18,461 nt of DNA from Bacteroidota bacterium. GTDB lineage: Bacteria; Bacteroidota; Bacteroidia; CAIKAF01. The position numbers were made by a program, and so were the translations under genes. Position 1 is the stretch's first letter. Each line of letters opens with the position of its first letter. The stretch spans positions 1-18,461 of the forward strand of contig JAEZEQ010000031.1 in NCBI GenBank assembly GCA_023432985.1, read 5' to 3'. Of this stretch, positions 7,479 through 14,290 are shown piece by piece. Under the pieces are notes generated by a model, which saw only the letters and a list, made by a program, of their open reading frames with translations, did no database searches and was not told where the DNA came from.

Positions 7479-8072
7479 ATGGAAACTGCACATTTATCAG
7501 AAAGTCAGCAACGCGAAAAAAAACAATTGGAAAGAGCCAAAATGTTTTTGCTTTACATGGGCATAGGAAGTATGGTCATGACATTCGCAGGAATCACCAG
7601 TGCCATTATTGTTCAGGAAGGACAGAAAAACTGGTACGACTACACTCTGCCTAATGTGTTTATCATTAGCACTCTGATCCTATTATTAAGCTCTTTTACC
7701 ATGCATTTAGCACTTGGAGCAGCGAAAAAAAATGAAGGAAAAAAAGCCGGCAATTTCACCCTTATAACCTTTGTGCTGGGACTGGCATTTATGGCCTTTC
7801 AATTTCAAGGTTGGCAAATATTGGTCGACAGCGGCTTATACTTTTCTGACATGAAAAACATTTCAGGATCCTTTTTTTATACCATCACCGCTTTGCATAT
7901 GGTGCATCTGGTGGGCGGACTCATTGCTTTATTGGTAACCATGGTGAACGCATACAGAAATAAGTATTCCGATAAAAATTATTTGGGAATAAAACTAAGT
8001 ACATTTTTCTGGCACTTTCTTGATATTCTTTGGCTTTACCTTTTTATATTCTTACTATTGAAATCAAATTAG
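7479..8072 (+). CDS. coxC: Cytochrome c oxidase subunit III, shorter paralogue
   Basis: This is an inner-membrane subunit of the heme-copper oxidase with 197 residues and five predicted helices (for example FLLYMGIGSMVMTFAG, VFIISTLILLLSSF, FYTITALHMVHLVGG, STFFWHFLDILWLYL). The TALHMVHLVGG and FFWHFLDILW segments are subunit III signatures, matching the GxHxxHV and WHFVDxVW regions of other families. It lacks the first two helices of seven-helix mitochondrial-type subunit III, as is usual for the short form. It starts 3 bp after cyoE and precedes a second subunit III gene. Paired short subunit III genes are common in Bacteroidota. Which of the two plays which structural part cannot be told from the sequence. 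Confidence 0.92.
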   Translation: METAHLSESQQREKKQLERAKMFLLYMGIGSMVMTFAGITSAIIVQEGQKNWYDYTLPNVFIISTLILLLSSFTMHLALGAAKKNEGKKAGNFTLITFVLGLAFMAFQFQGWQILVDSGLYFSDMKNISGSFFYTITALHMVHLVGGLIALLVTMVNAYRNKYSDKNYLGIKLSTFFWHFLDILWLYLFIFLLLKSN

Positions 8073-8165
8073 GCCATTTATTCGAAAAAAATGCCGAAAA
8101 TGTTGGCAAATTGTTAAAATCTAATTTTCTTTGCAGAAATTCATTCGCCTTTAAAAAATATAGTT

Positions 8166-8891
8166 ATGGCAGATTCTACAAGTGTGACAAAAGGAAATGT
8201 ATGGGGAGGGGGAACTGCTCCTTATAACGTTAGTTACGGGAAAATCATGATGTGGTTTTTCCTTGTTTCGGATGCGTTTACATTTAGTGCATTGTTGATT
8301 TCATACGGAACAATGAGAAACAAAGCAACAAATGTATATTGGCCATCTCCTGATGAAGTATTCAATCACTTCCCTTTTACAGATGCCCATATTAAACTGG
8401 CTTTCGTTTCTTTGATGACCTTTATTCTGATTATGAGTTCGGTTACCATGGTACTTGCCGTAGAAGCCGGACATAGATTCGATAAAAAAGGTGTTGTGAA
8501 ATGGTTGGTCCTAACCATAGTAGGCGGATTTATTTTCCTCGGTTCACAGGCTTGGGAATGGTACCACTTTATTACCGGAACTCCCGGAGGTAAAATGGTA
8601 GAAATTATAAACGATAAAGGAGTTGTCGAAACCATTCAGGTTTTCGGAGCAAATATGCACCTTAATGAATACGGAGCACAACAATTTGCCAATTTCTTCT
8701 TCTTTATTACCGGATTCCACGGTACACACGTATTCTCGGGGGTAATTCTGAATATTATTGCACTAATCCGCGTATTAAACGGAACTTCAGAAAAAATAGG
8801 ACATTATGAATTTGTAGAAAAAGTCGGACTTTACTGGCACTTTGTTGACTTGGTTTGGGTATTCGTATTTACTTTCTTCTACCTTATCTGA
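8166..8891 (+). CDS. coxC: Cytochrome c oxidase subunit III, longer paralogue
   Basis: This is a second subunit III homologue of 241 residues with five predicted helices: MMWFFLVSDAFTFSALLIS, LAFVSLMTFILIMSSVTM, a helix around WLVLTIVGGFIFLGSQAWEW, FFFFITGFHGTHVFSGVI, and YWHFVDLVWVFVFTFF. The FHGTHVFSG and YWHFVDLVW blocks are the most diagnostic subunit III motifs. Between helices three and four is a loop of about 40 residues (TPGGKMVEII onwards) absent from the shorter paralogue. A 93-bp gap separates it from the first copy. It contains only a weak TTTCTTTG sequence near 8126-8133 that might act as an extra promoter. The ATG at 8166 is the first in-frame start before the conserved region. 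Confidence 0.93.
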   Translation: MADSTSVTKGNVWGGGTAPYNVSYGKIMMWFFLVSDAFTFSALLISYGTMRNKATNVYWPSPDEVFNHFPFTDAHIKLAFVSLMTFILIMSSVTMVLAVEAGHRFDKKGVVKWLVLTIVGGFIFLGSQAWEWYHFITGTPGGKMVEIINDKGVVETIQVFGANMHLNEYGAQQFANFFFFITGFHGTHVFSGVILNIIALIRVLNGTSEKIGHYEFVEKVGLYWHFVDLVWVFVFTFFYLI

Positions 8892-8941
8892 TGGCATTTA
8901 TTTCAAATTGTATAAAATACTAACTGTAAAAATATTTCATT

Positions 8942-9394
8942 ATGGCAGGCTTTCAAATGGATCATTATAAATACCACACCCAAACACCGGGTGAACCTAT
9001 AGCTCAAGCAAATACTAAGTGGATTTGGAAAGGCTTTTTTATTCTCTTAATCGTAACCGCAGTCGAAGTAGGCTTCGCTTTCCTTAACGATGCCGGTCAC
9101 GGACAAACACGCTTTATTAGTTTTGAGGTTCAAAAATGGTTCTTTATCGCATTGACCCTCGTGAAAGCATATTATATCGTGTTTTCATTTATGCACCTTG
9201 GTCACGAGAAAAAGAGCTTTAAGCTTACTATAGGCTTTTCAGCTATCTTAATCGTATACTTTATCGTACTTATGATGTTAGAAGGCTATGCACTTAGAGA
9301 TGTGAAACTACACGAACCCGGCTTCTTTAAACGTACTTATAAAGAACACCACGTAGCTCCCGCAGCAACAGAAAACAGCGATCATGCACACTAA
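8942..9394 (+). CDS. Cytochrome c oxidase subunit IV family protein
   Basis: This is a 150-residue membrane protein of the prokaryotic subunit IV (COX4_pro/CyoD-like) family. It has three predicted helices: WIWKGFFILLIVTAVEVGFA, a middle one through FFIALTLVKAYYIVFSFMHL, and IGFSAILIVYFIVLMMLEGY. The block VKAYYIVFSFMHLGHE is the recognisable family signature. Both ends are polar, and the C terminus is His-rich (HVAPAATENSDHAH). It follows the second subunit III by 50 bp and ends 33 bp before a strong terminator, so it closes the structural part of the oxidase cluster. The role of this subunit is accessory, probably in stability or assembly of the complex. Confidence 0.9.
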   Translation: MAGFQMDHYKYHTQTPGEPIAQANTKWIWKGFFILLIVTAVEVGFAFLNDAGHGQTRFISFEVQKWFFIALTLVKAYYIVFSFMHLGHEKKSFKLTIGFSAILIVYFIVLMMLEGYALRDVKLHEPGFFKRTYKEHHVAPAATENSDHAH

Positions 9395-9427
9395 TACTAT
9401 GTGTAACTTATAAATATACTAAAAAAT

Positions 9428-9453
9428 AAAACCCTCTAATTAGAGGGTTTTTT
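9428..9453 (+). terminator. Perfect-palindrome Rho-independent terminator
   Basis: The two arms AAAACCCTCTAA and TTAGAGGGTTTT (9428-9451) are perfect inverted repeats, followed by more T residues to 9453. It ends the subunit III-subunit IV transcript. Being symmetrical with A and T tracts on both sides it could act in either direction, but the downstream gene also runs on the plus strand and starts only 8 nt later. Confidence 0.85.
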
Positions 9454-9461
9454 ACATTTTT

Positions 9462-10151
9462 ATGAACGCAAATCTCAAAAAAACGCTCGTCTTATTTGCC
9501 TTATTCGTACTTCCGGCACTGCTTTTTTATCTGCTGGTTTATGCGGGCGTACACAAAGTAAACCGCCTGGCATTTTATGGTCCTAAACAAATCATAGAAA
9601 CAAAAAAAAGAGGAGCTGTTGTTATGGATACCATATACCACAGCATCCCTCCATTTACAGCACAAACAACCCAAAACATTCCCTTTTCCGATAAAAGCCT
9701 CGAAGGCAAAGTATATCTGGCCCACTTCCTAGATATGAGTCAGCTCAACGATATTCCCAAAGAAATAACCTATGTGGCCACGCAAATTCTGCCTACATAT
9801 CCCAGCATCCAATTTATAACCTATTTATACAATTTTAATCCAAATACCAGCCTTTCTTCCCCTTCAGAGAAAACAGAAAAATTGGCCAATGACGAAAAGC
9901 GCTGGGTATATGTAAGCCTCGACGACAGTACGGCCCAATTCTTACAAAAAGAAGGCTATTTCAAAAGCGACGAAAAACAAGCAGTCCAAGACCCTTCTTC
10001 ACTCGCTTTGGTGGACATGGAAGGCCATATTCGAGGTTATTATAATCCCATTTTACAATCCGATATTTCGAACCTGAAAAAAGAAATTTCTCTACTTTAC
10101 AAAGAATATGAATTGGCATTCAAAACACATAAATACATCGAGTTTAATTAA
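9462..10151 (+). CDS. Membrane-anchored SCO-like thioredoxin-fold protein without cysteines
   Basis: This 229-residue protein has one N-terminal membrane helix (about residues 8-28) and a periplasmic domain. That domain aligns by eye with the SCO protein encoded next door: IPPF against IRPF, KVYLAHF against KIYIADF, and ALVDMEGHIRG against ILIDPNGQIRG. The three copper ligands are gone. SCO Cys93 and Cys97 fall opposite Gln94 and Ile98, and His182 falls opposite Asp177. There is no cysteine anywhere in the protein, so it cannot be a copper chaperone or thiol oxidoreductase of the usual kind. It lies directly after the terminator and overlaps the canonical SCO gene by 44 bp, so the two are made together. 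A scaffold or partner role in oxidase assembly is inference. Confidence 0.72.
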   Translation: MNANLKKTLVLFALFVLPALLFYLLVYAGVHKVNRLAFYGPKQIIETKKRGAVVMDTIYHSIPPFTAQTTQNIPFSDKSLEGKVYLAHFLDMSQLNDIPKEITYVATQILPTYPSIQFITYLYNFNPNTSLSSPSEKTEKLANDEKRWVYVSLDDSTAQFLQKEGYFKSDEKQAVQDPSSLALVDMEGHIRGYYNPILQSDISNLKKEISLLYKEYELAFKTHKYIEFN

Positions 10152-10782
10152 GCTTTTTGGGCTAAGCATACTCCTTTCCCTTTCGGCTTGTGCGGAAAAA
10201 AAATCAGCAGAAAATGCATCCGCTTCAGATGCCCTTCCTCAAAATTTGCCCATACTTAGTCGCGACGAAAATGGAGAAAATCACAAAATAAGACCATTTC
10301 GCTTTACCGATCAGGATGGAAAGGCATTCGACTCGAAACGCTTGGATAATAAAATCTATATAGCCGATTTCTTTTTCACTACTTGTCCTTCCATTTGCCC
10401 GAAAATGACAGGAAATATGAAAAAAGTACACGAAGCATTTCCCAACGACAGCAATGTATATTTTGTTTCTTTCTCCATAGATCCGGAATACGACAATCCG
10501 CAAATTCTTAAACAATATGCTTCAGAAAAAGCCAACGACGCACCCAACTGGCGCTTTTTAACCGGAGACAAAGACAGTATATATACCATTTGCGAGGAAG
10601 ATTTTATGGCCTATGCCATGCCCGATAAAGATGAACCCGGAGGCTATGTTCACAGCGGCTTTTTAATATTAATTGACCCCAATGGTCAGATCAGAGGCGC
10701 CTTCGATGGAACCACAATGGGAAAATCGGAAGAATTGATCGAACATATACAAATACTAAAAACAGAATTTCAAATCCCATAA
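10108..10782 (+). CDS. SCO1/SenC family copper chaperone lipoprotein
   Basis: This protein is involved in delivering copper to the CuA centre of cytochrome c oxidase. The 224-residue product has a lipoprotein signal peptide with lipobox LSAC (lipid-bearing Cys28), so it is membrane-anchored on the periplasmic side. The SCO domain has the copper motif CPSIC (Cys93 and Cys97) inside FFFTTCPSICPKM, and the third ligand His182 in GGYVHSGF. All ligands are intact. The ATG at 10108 overlaps the preceding gene by 44 bp. No later ATG keeps the signal peptide, so I accept the overlap as translational coupling. DUF420 follows after 5 bp. The close pairing with a ligand-free paralogue is the odd feature. 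Confidence 0.93.
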   Translation: MNWHSKHINTSSLIKLFGLSILLSLSACAEKKSAENASASDALPQNLPILSRDENGENHKIRPFRFTDQDGKAFDSKRLDNKIYIADFFFTTCPSICPKMTGNMKKVHEAFPNDSNVYFVSFSIDPEYDNPQILKQYASEKANDAPNWRFLTGDKDSIYTICEEDFMAYAMPDKDEPGGYVHSGFLILIDPNGQIRGAFDGTTMGKSEELIEHIQILKTEFQIP

Positions 10783-10787
10783 TACAT

Positions 10788-11330
10788 ATGTTAGAACCAT
10801 CTATCAAAAAAAACGATAAAAAAGCCAAATTATTGATATTCGGCGTATCCCTTATTGTGTTTCTGGCCATAGTTGCGCTAGGTAGAATAGAGTTGAAAAG
10901 CAAATGGGATTTCGATGTGCATGTTTTTGCCAAAATAAATGCCATAATCAACTCCACAGTTGCCTTTTTATTGGTATTGGGTTTGGTAGCTGTGAAGAAA
11001 AAACAATACGTAAACCATAAAAAAATCATGCTCACTGCCATGGTATTATCAGGCCTCTTTTTGGTGAGTTATATTTTCCATCATCTCTTTGCCGGAGATA
11101 CCAAATTCGGAGGCGAAGGCTTTATACGTTATATCTATTATTTCATATTAATTACACATATATTTTTAGCCGCAATCGTCTTGCCTTTTATTCTAATGAC
11201 AACCTATAGAGGACTAACCGGCGAATATATAAAGCATAAAAAAATGGCAAAAAGAACCTGGCCTATTTGGTTTTATGTGGCAGTAAGCGGTCCGGTAATT
11301 TATCTGCTCATCAGTCCCTATTACAACTAA
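10788..11330 (+). CDS. DUF420 membrane protein, probable oxidase assembly factor
   Basis: This 180-residue protein has five predicted helices (about residues 14-32, 52-69, 82-100, 114-137, 157-176). It shows the DUF420 pattern: NAIINSTVAFLLVLGL, VNHKKIMLTAMVLSGLFLVSY with following His98-His99, ITHIFLAAIVLPF with His124, and HKKMAKRTWPIWFYVAVSG. The regularly placed histidines in or near helices suggest a metal or heme site, but that is inference. DUF420 proteins of Firmicutes (CtaM/YozB) are needed for aa3-type oxidase activity, and the neighbours here fit a role in oxidase maturation. It follows the SCO gene by 5 bp. The start ATG at 10788 is unambiguous. Confidence 0.88.
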   Translation: MLEPSIKKNDKKAKLLIFGVSLIVFLAIVALGRIELKSKWDFDVHVFAKINAIINSTVAFLLVLGLVAVKKKQYVNHKKIMLTAMVLSGLFLVSYIFHHLFAGDTKFGGEGFIRYIYYFILITHIFLAAIVLPFILMTTYRGLTGEYIKHKKMAKRTWPIWFYVAVSGPVIYLLISPYYN

Positions 11331-11338
11331 AAAATATT

Positions 11339-11346
11339 TACCTTTG
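11339..11346 (+). promoter_or_regulatory. Consensus -7 box TACCTTTG
   Basis: This is an exact TAnnTTTG match 4 nt before the ATG at 11351. It lies in the 20-bp gap after DUF420, so the small CxxC gene can be transcribed on its own as well as by read-through. The predicted leader is almost absent. Confidence 0.5.
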
Positions 11347-11350
11347 CAGT

Positions 11351-11611
11351 ATGAAAAAGGCTGTTTGGCATAGTATAATCATTCTTTTCTTAGGCATAGC
11401 AATGCTTCAGACCAATCAAACTTATGCGCAATGTACGGTATGCCGCACCTCCCTCGAAAGCCTGGACGGCGAAGAAAGTAAAGTCAAAGAAGGAGTAAAC
11501 AGTGGCATTTTATATCTTATGGGCATACCCTATCTCATTTTAGCCGGTAGTCTTTGGCTGGGGATACGTTATTACAAAGCCCAGAAAGAAGAAGATAAGC
11601 ATTCAAATTAA
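11351..11611 (+). CDS. Small membrane protein with signal peptide and CxxC motif
   Basis: This encodes an 86-residue protein. A signal peptide (residues 1-24, ending QTYA) is followed by QCTVCRTSLES with a CxxC pair at Cys26 and Cys29. Then comes an acidic stretch (DGEESKVKEG), one transmembrane helix (about GILYLMGIPYLILAGSLWLG) and a charged tail (KAQKEEDKHSN). I recall similar short proteins beside oxidase assembly genes in other Bacteroidota, but I know of no assigned function. The exported CxxC could bind copper or heme or take part in thiol exchange for the SCO protein; this is inference from position only. The longer frame starting at 11267 overlaps DUF420 and lacks a sensible N terminus, so the ATG at 11351 is chosen. 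Inorganic pyrophosphatase starts 8 bp downstream. Confidence 0.78.
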   Translation: MKKAVWHSIIILFLGIAMLQTNQTYAQCTVCRTSLESLDGEESKVKEGVNSGILYLMGIPYLILAGSLWLGIRYYKAQKEEDKHSN

Positions 11612-11619
11612 TTTCATTT

Positions 11620-12156
11620 ATGATACACCCCTGGCACGACATCAGCAATGCAAATCAGCCTGATGGCATTGTTAGCGCATTGGTAGAAATTCCCAAAGGC
11701 AGTAAGGTAAAATACGAGCTCGATAAAGAAACCGGATTATTGAAATTGGATCGGGTTTTATTTTCCTCGGTAATGTATCCTGCCAATTATGGTTTTATAC
11801 CACAAACCATGGATGGCGACGGTGATCCATTGGATATTTTGATACTTTGTTCCGAAAAAATCGAACCCATGTGTTTGGTAAATGCCAAAATAATAGGCGT
11901 AATGTATATGCTCGATCAAGACGAACAAGACCGCAAAATAATTGCCGTTGCATACAATGATATTTCGGTGAATTATATAAACGATATAAACGAATTGCCT
12001 CCACATACCATGTTAGAAATGAAACGTTTTTTCCTTGATTATAAAACATTGGAGAACAAAAAAGTGCATATAGAAGAGTTTGGCAATCGCCATCAAGCCT
12101 TAGAGGTAGTAAGCGAATGCGCACAGATTTATAAAACCCGTTTCCCTGAAAAATAA
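11620..12156 (+). CDS. ppa: Inorganic pyrophosphatase, family I
   Basis: This soluble enzyme hydrolyses pyrophosphate to two phosphates, pulling biosynthetic reactions forward. The 178-residue length is typical for bacterial family I. The signature D-G-D-P-L-D is present (Asp67, Asp69, Asp72 in MDGDGDPLD). Also present are EIPKGSKVKYE (23-33, with the active-site Lys), the YPANYGFIP block (53-61) and a C-terminal KRFFLDYK region (a variant of the usual HFFxxYK). It begins 8 bp after the small CxxC gene and lies 4 bp before purN, so all may be one transcript. The link to the oxidase genes is probably one of position only. Confidence 0.95.
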   Translation: MIHPWHDISNANQPDGIVSALVEIPKGSKVKYELDKETGLLKLDRVLFSSVMYPANYGFIPQTMDGDGDPLDILILCSEKIEPMCLVNAKIIGVMYMLDQDEQDRKIIAVAYNDISVNYINDINELPPHTMLEMKRFFLDYKTLENKKVHIEEFGNRHQALEVVSECAQIYKTRFPEK

Positions 12157-12160
12157 TACG

Positions 12161-12748
12161 ATGAATGCCATTCCAAAAATAGCCATATTTGCCTCAGGTG
12201 CAGGCAGCAATGCCGAAAAAATTCTGGAATATGCAAGGCAAACAAAAGCATATGAGATAGTAGCAGCGGTGAGCAATAAACGGGAATCGGGATTTGCGCA
12301 ATGGGCACTTCGAAACGGGATTAAACTCTATTTTGTGGGTAAAGGCATGCGCAGTTGCGAAAAACCGATAGAAGAGGTATTATTGGAAAGAGGGGTCGAT
12401 TTGGTAGTTCTGGCCGGATTCTTACAAAAAATCCCCAAAGAAATGATAGAGGCTTTTCCGCAAAAAATCATCAATATACATCCGGCTTTATTGCCGAAAT
12501 TCGGAGGCAAAGGCATGTATGGTATGCATGTGCATCAGGCCGTAAAAGATGCCGAAGAAAAGGAAAGCGGAATTAGCATTCATTATATAGATCAGGAATA
12601 CGATAAAGGTCCTATAATTCTGCAAAAAAAAATAGCTATACTTCCGGAAGATACTGCGGCCGATATTGCCGCAAAAGTGCAAAAACTCGAGCATCAATTT
12701 TATGCACCAACTATTGAGTCGATATTGCTTCAAAAGCCTTTGCCTTAA
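12161..12748 (+). CDS. purN: Phosphoribosylglycinamide formyltransferase 1
   Basis: This enzyme transfers a formyl group from 10-formyl-tetrahydrofolate to GAR in de novo purine synthesis. The 195-residue protein has the GAR-binding start IFASGAGSNAEKI (9-21), VVLAGFLQKIP, and the catalytic block NIHPALLPKF. Asn105 and His107 correspond to E. coli Asn106 and His108. Asp148 in EYDKGPII corresponds to E. coli Asp144. A short insertion relative to E. coli lies in the loop after FGGKGMYG. It starts 4 bp after ppa. Its stop codon overlaps that of the convergent mgtE by 4 bp, with no hairpin terminator visible between them. Confidence 0.95.
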   Translation: MNAIPKIAIFASGAGSNAEKILEYARQTKAYEIVAAVSNKRESGFAQWALRNGIKLYFVGKGMRSCEKPIEEVLLERGVDLVVLAGFLQKIPKEMIEAFPQKIINIHPALLPKFGGKGMYGMHVHQAVKDAEEKESGISIHYIDQEYDKGPIILQKKIAILPEDTAADIAAKVQKLEHQFYAPTIESILLQKPLP

Positions 12749-14106
12749 AAAACATTATAAAGCATACGCCCAATGGCAAAATAGATAAACATGCCCGAAA
12801 GGTCATTGCCTGTGGTAATAAATGGACCTGTGGCTAAAGCCGGATCTATTTTCATTTTATCGAGCAAAAGTGGAATAAACGTGCCCATTAGTGAGGCGAA
12901 AATAATGACTACAAAAAGAGAGATACTTACGGTAAAAGCCACAGCCATATTCTCGGCAAAAAACACCGAATAGACCAGGAGCAGTGCAGCACAGGCTAGA
13001 GCCGAAATGAGTCCGACCCCCAATTCCTTACCCAAACGTCTCCATAATCCGTCATTCTGTATAGAATTATTGGCCAAAGATTGTACGATTATGGCCGAAG
13101 ATTGTACGCCCACATTCCCTCCCATGGCCGCAATAAGCGGAATAAAATATGCCATTTCGGGGTGTATTTTCAGCGTATCTTCCTGGGCCCCTATTATTTG
13201 AGAACCGGCTATACCACCTACCAAACCTATAAGCAACCAAGGCAAACGGGCCCGACTTTGCACCCAGATTTTATCATCGGCTTCTACGTCTTCCGAGATA
13301 CCCGAAGCAAGTTGATAGTCGCGCTCGGCTTCTTCCTTCATCACATCCAAAACATCATCGATGGTAATGCGCCCCAATAGACGACCTAAATCGTCTACCA
13401 CCGGTACCACAACCAAATCGTATTTTTCCATGATTTTAGAAACCTCATCTCGTTTCATATCGGCTTTTACAGAAACCACATTCTTGTCGATAATCTTCGA
13501 TAAATCGCTGTGTGTCGGCGCCAAAAGTAAACGCTTTAGAGGCAATAATCCCACCAATACATCCCTGTCATCCACAACATAAATGGCATACAAATCATCC
13601 AATCCATCGGCCTGCCTGCGTATTTCGCGGACACATTGAATCAACGTATTGGCTATATTCACCTTTACCAATTCCTTTGCCATCAAACCACCTGCCGTAT
13701 CTTCGTCATAATTCAACAAATCGGCAATATCCTTGGCTTGCTCGAAGTCGGTAATTTTAGAGAGGACCTCCATTTGTTGCTCTTCGGGAAGGGCCGAAAT
13801 GATATCTGCAGCATCATCCGAATCCAAATTATCGATTACCCTTTCGGCAATCTCCGTAGAGGTATAGAGATTCATGTAACGCTGCCGATCATCCTCATGA
13901 ATAAAGGTAAGCGTTTCGGCTGCTAATTCTTCCGGTAAATTAGAAAAAACAAAAATAGAATCCTCTTTATTCAGGCGCTCCAGAACTTCGGCAATATCAG
14001 AAGGGTGCATATCGACAAATAATGCCTGCACTTCCGAGCCCATCTGCATTTCTGCCAAATGGCGCAACTCTTCTATAAATGCTTTATTATTACTAATTTC
14101 TGCCAT
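12745..14106 (-). CDS. mgtE: MgtE-type magnesium transporter
   Basis: This inner-membrane channel admits Mg2+ and is gated by its own cytosolic domains. The 453-residue protein has an N-terminal superhelical domain with DMHPSDIAEVLERLNKED (33-50) and DSDDAADIISALPEEQ. A pair of CBS domains follows (about 130-255), then five helices from about 285 to the end. The pore regions include MGGNVGVQSSAIIVQ and the conserved TTGNDLSG with Asp435, equivalent to the pore aspartate of the family. The domain order and length are normal. It is transcribed alone on the minus strand, with a good promoter box 8 nt before the ATG. The short leader leaves no room for a magnesium riboswitch. Confidence 0.95.
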   Translation of the reverse strand: MAEISNNKAFIEELRHLAEMQMGSEVQALFVDMHPSDIAEVLERLNKEDSIFVFSNLPEELAAETLTFIHEDDRQRYMNLYTSTEIAERVIDNLDSDDAADIISALPEEQQMEVLSKITDFEQAKDIADLLNYDEDTAGGLMAKELVKVNIANTLIQCVREIRRQADGLDDLYAIYVVDDRDVLVGLLPLKRLLLAPTHSDLSKIIDKNVVSVKADMKRDEVSKIMEKYDLVVVPVVDDLGRLLGRITIDDVLDVMKEEAERDYQLASGISEDVEADDKIWVQSRARLPWLLIGLVGGIAGSQIIGAQEDTLKIHPEMAYFIPLIAAMGGNVGVQSSAIIVQSLANNSIQNDGLWRRLGKELGVGLISALACAALLLVYSVFFAENMAVAFTVSISLFVVIIFASLMGTFIPLLLDKMKIDPALATGPFITTGNDLSGMFIYFAIGRMLYNVF

Positions 14107-14114
14107 GAATGCAG

Positions 14115-14122
14115 CAAAAGTA
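14115..14122 (-). promoter_or_regulatory. Consensus -7 box TACTTTTG upstream of mgtE
   Basis: Read on the minus strand, this is an exact TAnnTTTG match whose last base is 8 nt before the mgtE ATG at 14106. It lies in the 184-bp divergent gap between mgtE and the polyprenyl synthase gene. The rest of that gap is AT-rich with no other clear signal. Confidence 0.55.
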
Positions 14123-14273
14123 CAAAATGCAATTTAATATGCCTTTCCTAATTTAATAGGGAATAGAAATAAATTCGAAAAAAATCAGCAATTCCCATTT
14201 TTCTTATTCTAAACTTCAAAAAAGAATGCGTCTAAAATTTTCTTTTAACACGGTGTATTGTCGAAATTATATA

Positions 14274-14281
14274 TACTTTTA
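14274..14281 (+). promoter_or_regulatory. Weak -7-like box, TACTTTTA
   Basis: This differs from TAnnTTTG only at the last base. It lies 9 nt before the ATG at 14291, a spacing like that seen for other genes in the window. It is a plausible promoter for the polyprenyl synthase-deacetylase pair, but the match is imperfect. Confidence 0.25.
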
Positions 14282-14290
14282 CCATTCTAT

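Noticed and set aside
12488..13754. Several long frames opposite purN and mgtE
   Set aside because: They lie antisense to genes with complete catalytic or pore motifs and carry no domain features.
14107..14290. Magnesium riboswitch upstream of mgtE
   Set aside because: The promoter box is only 8 nt from the start codon, leaving no leader, and no conserved riboswitch pattern was seen.
14258..14290. Upstream TTG start for the polyprenyl synthase
   Set aside because: The added residues (MSKLYILLPFY) have no family counterpart and overlap a promoter-like sequence; the ATG at 14291 is sufficient.
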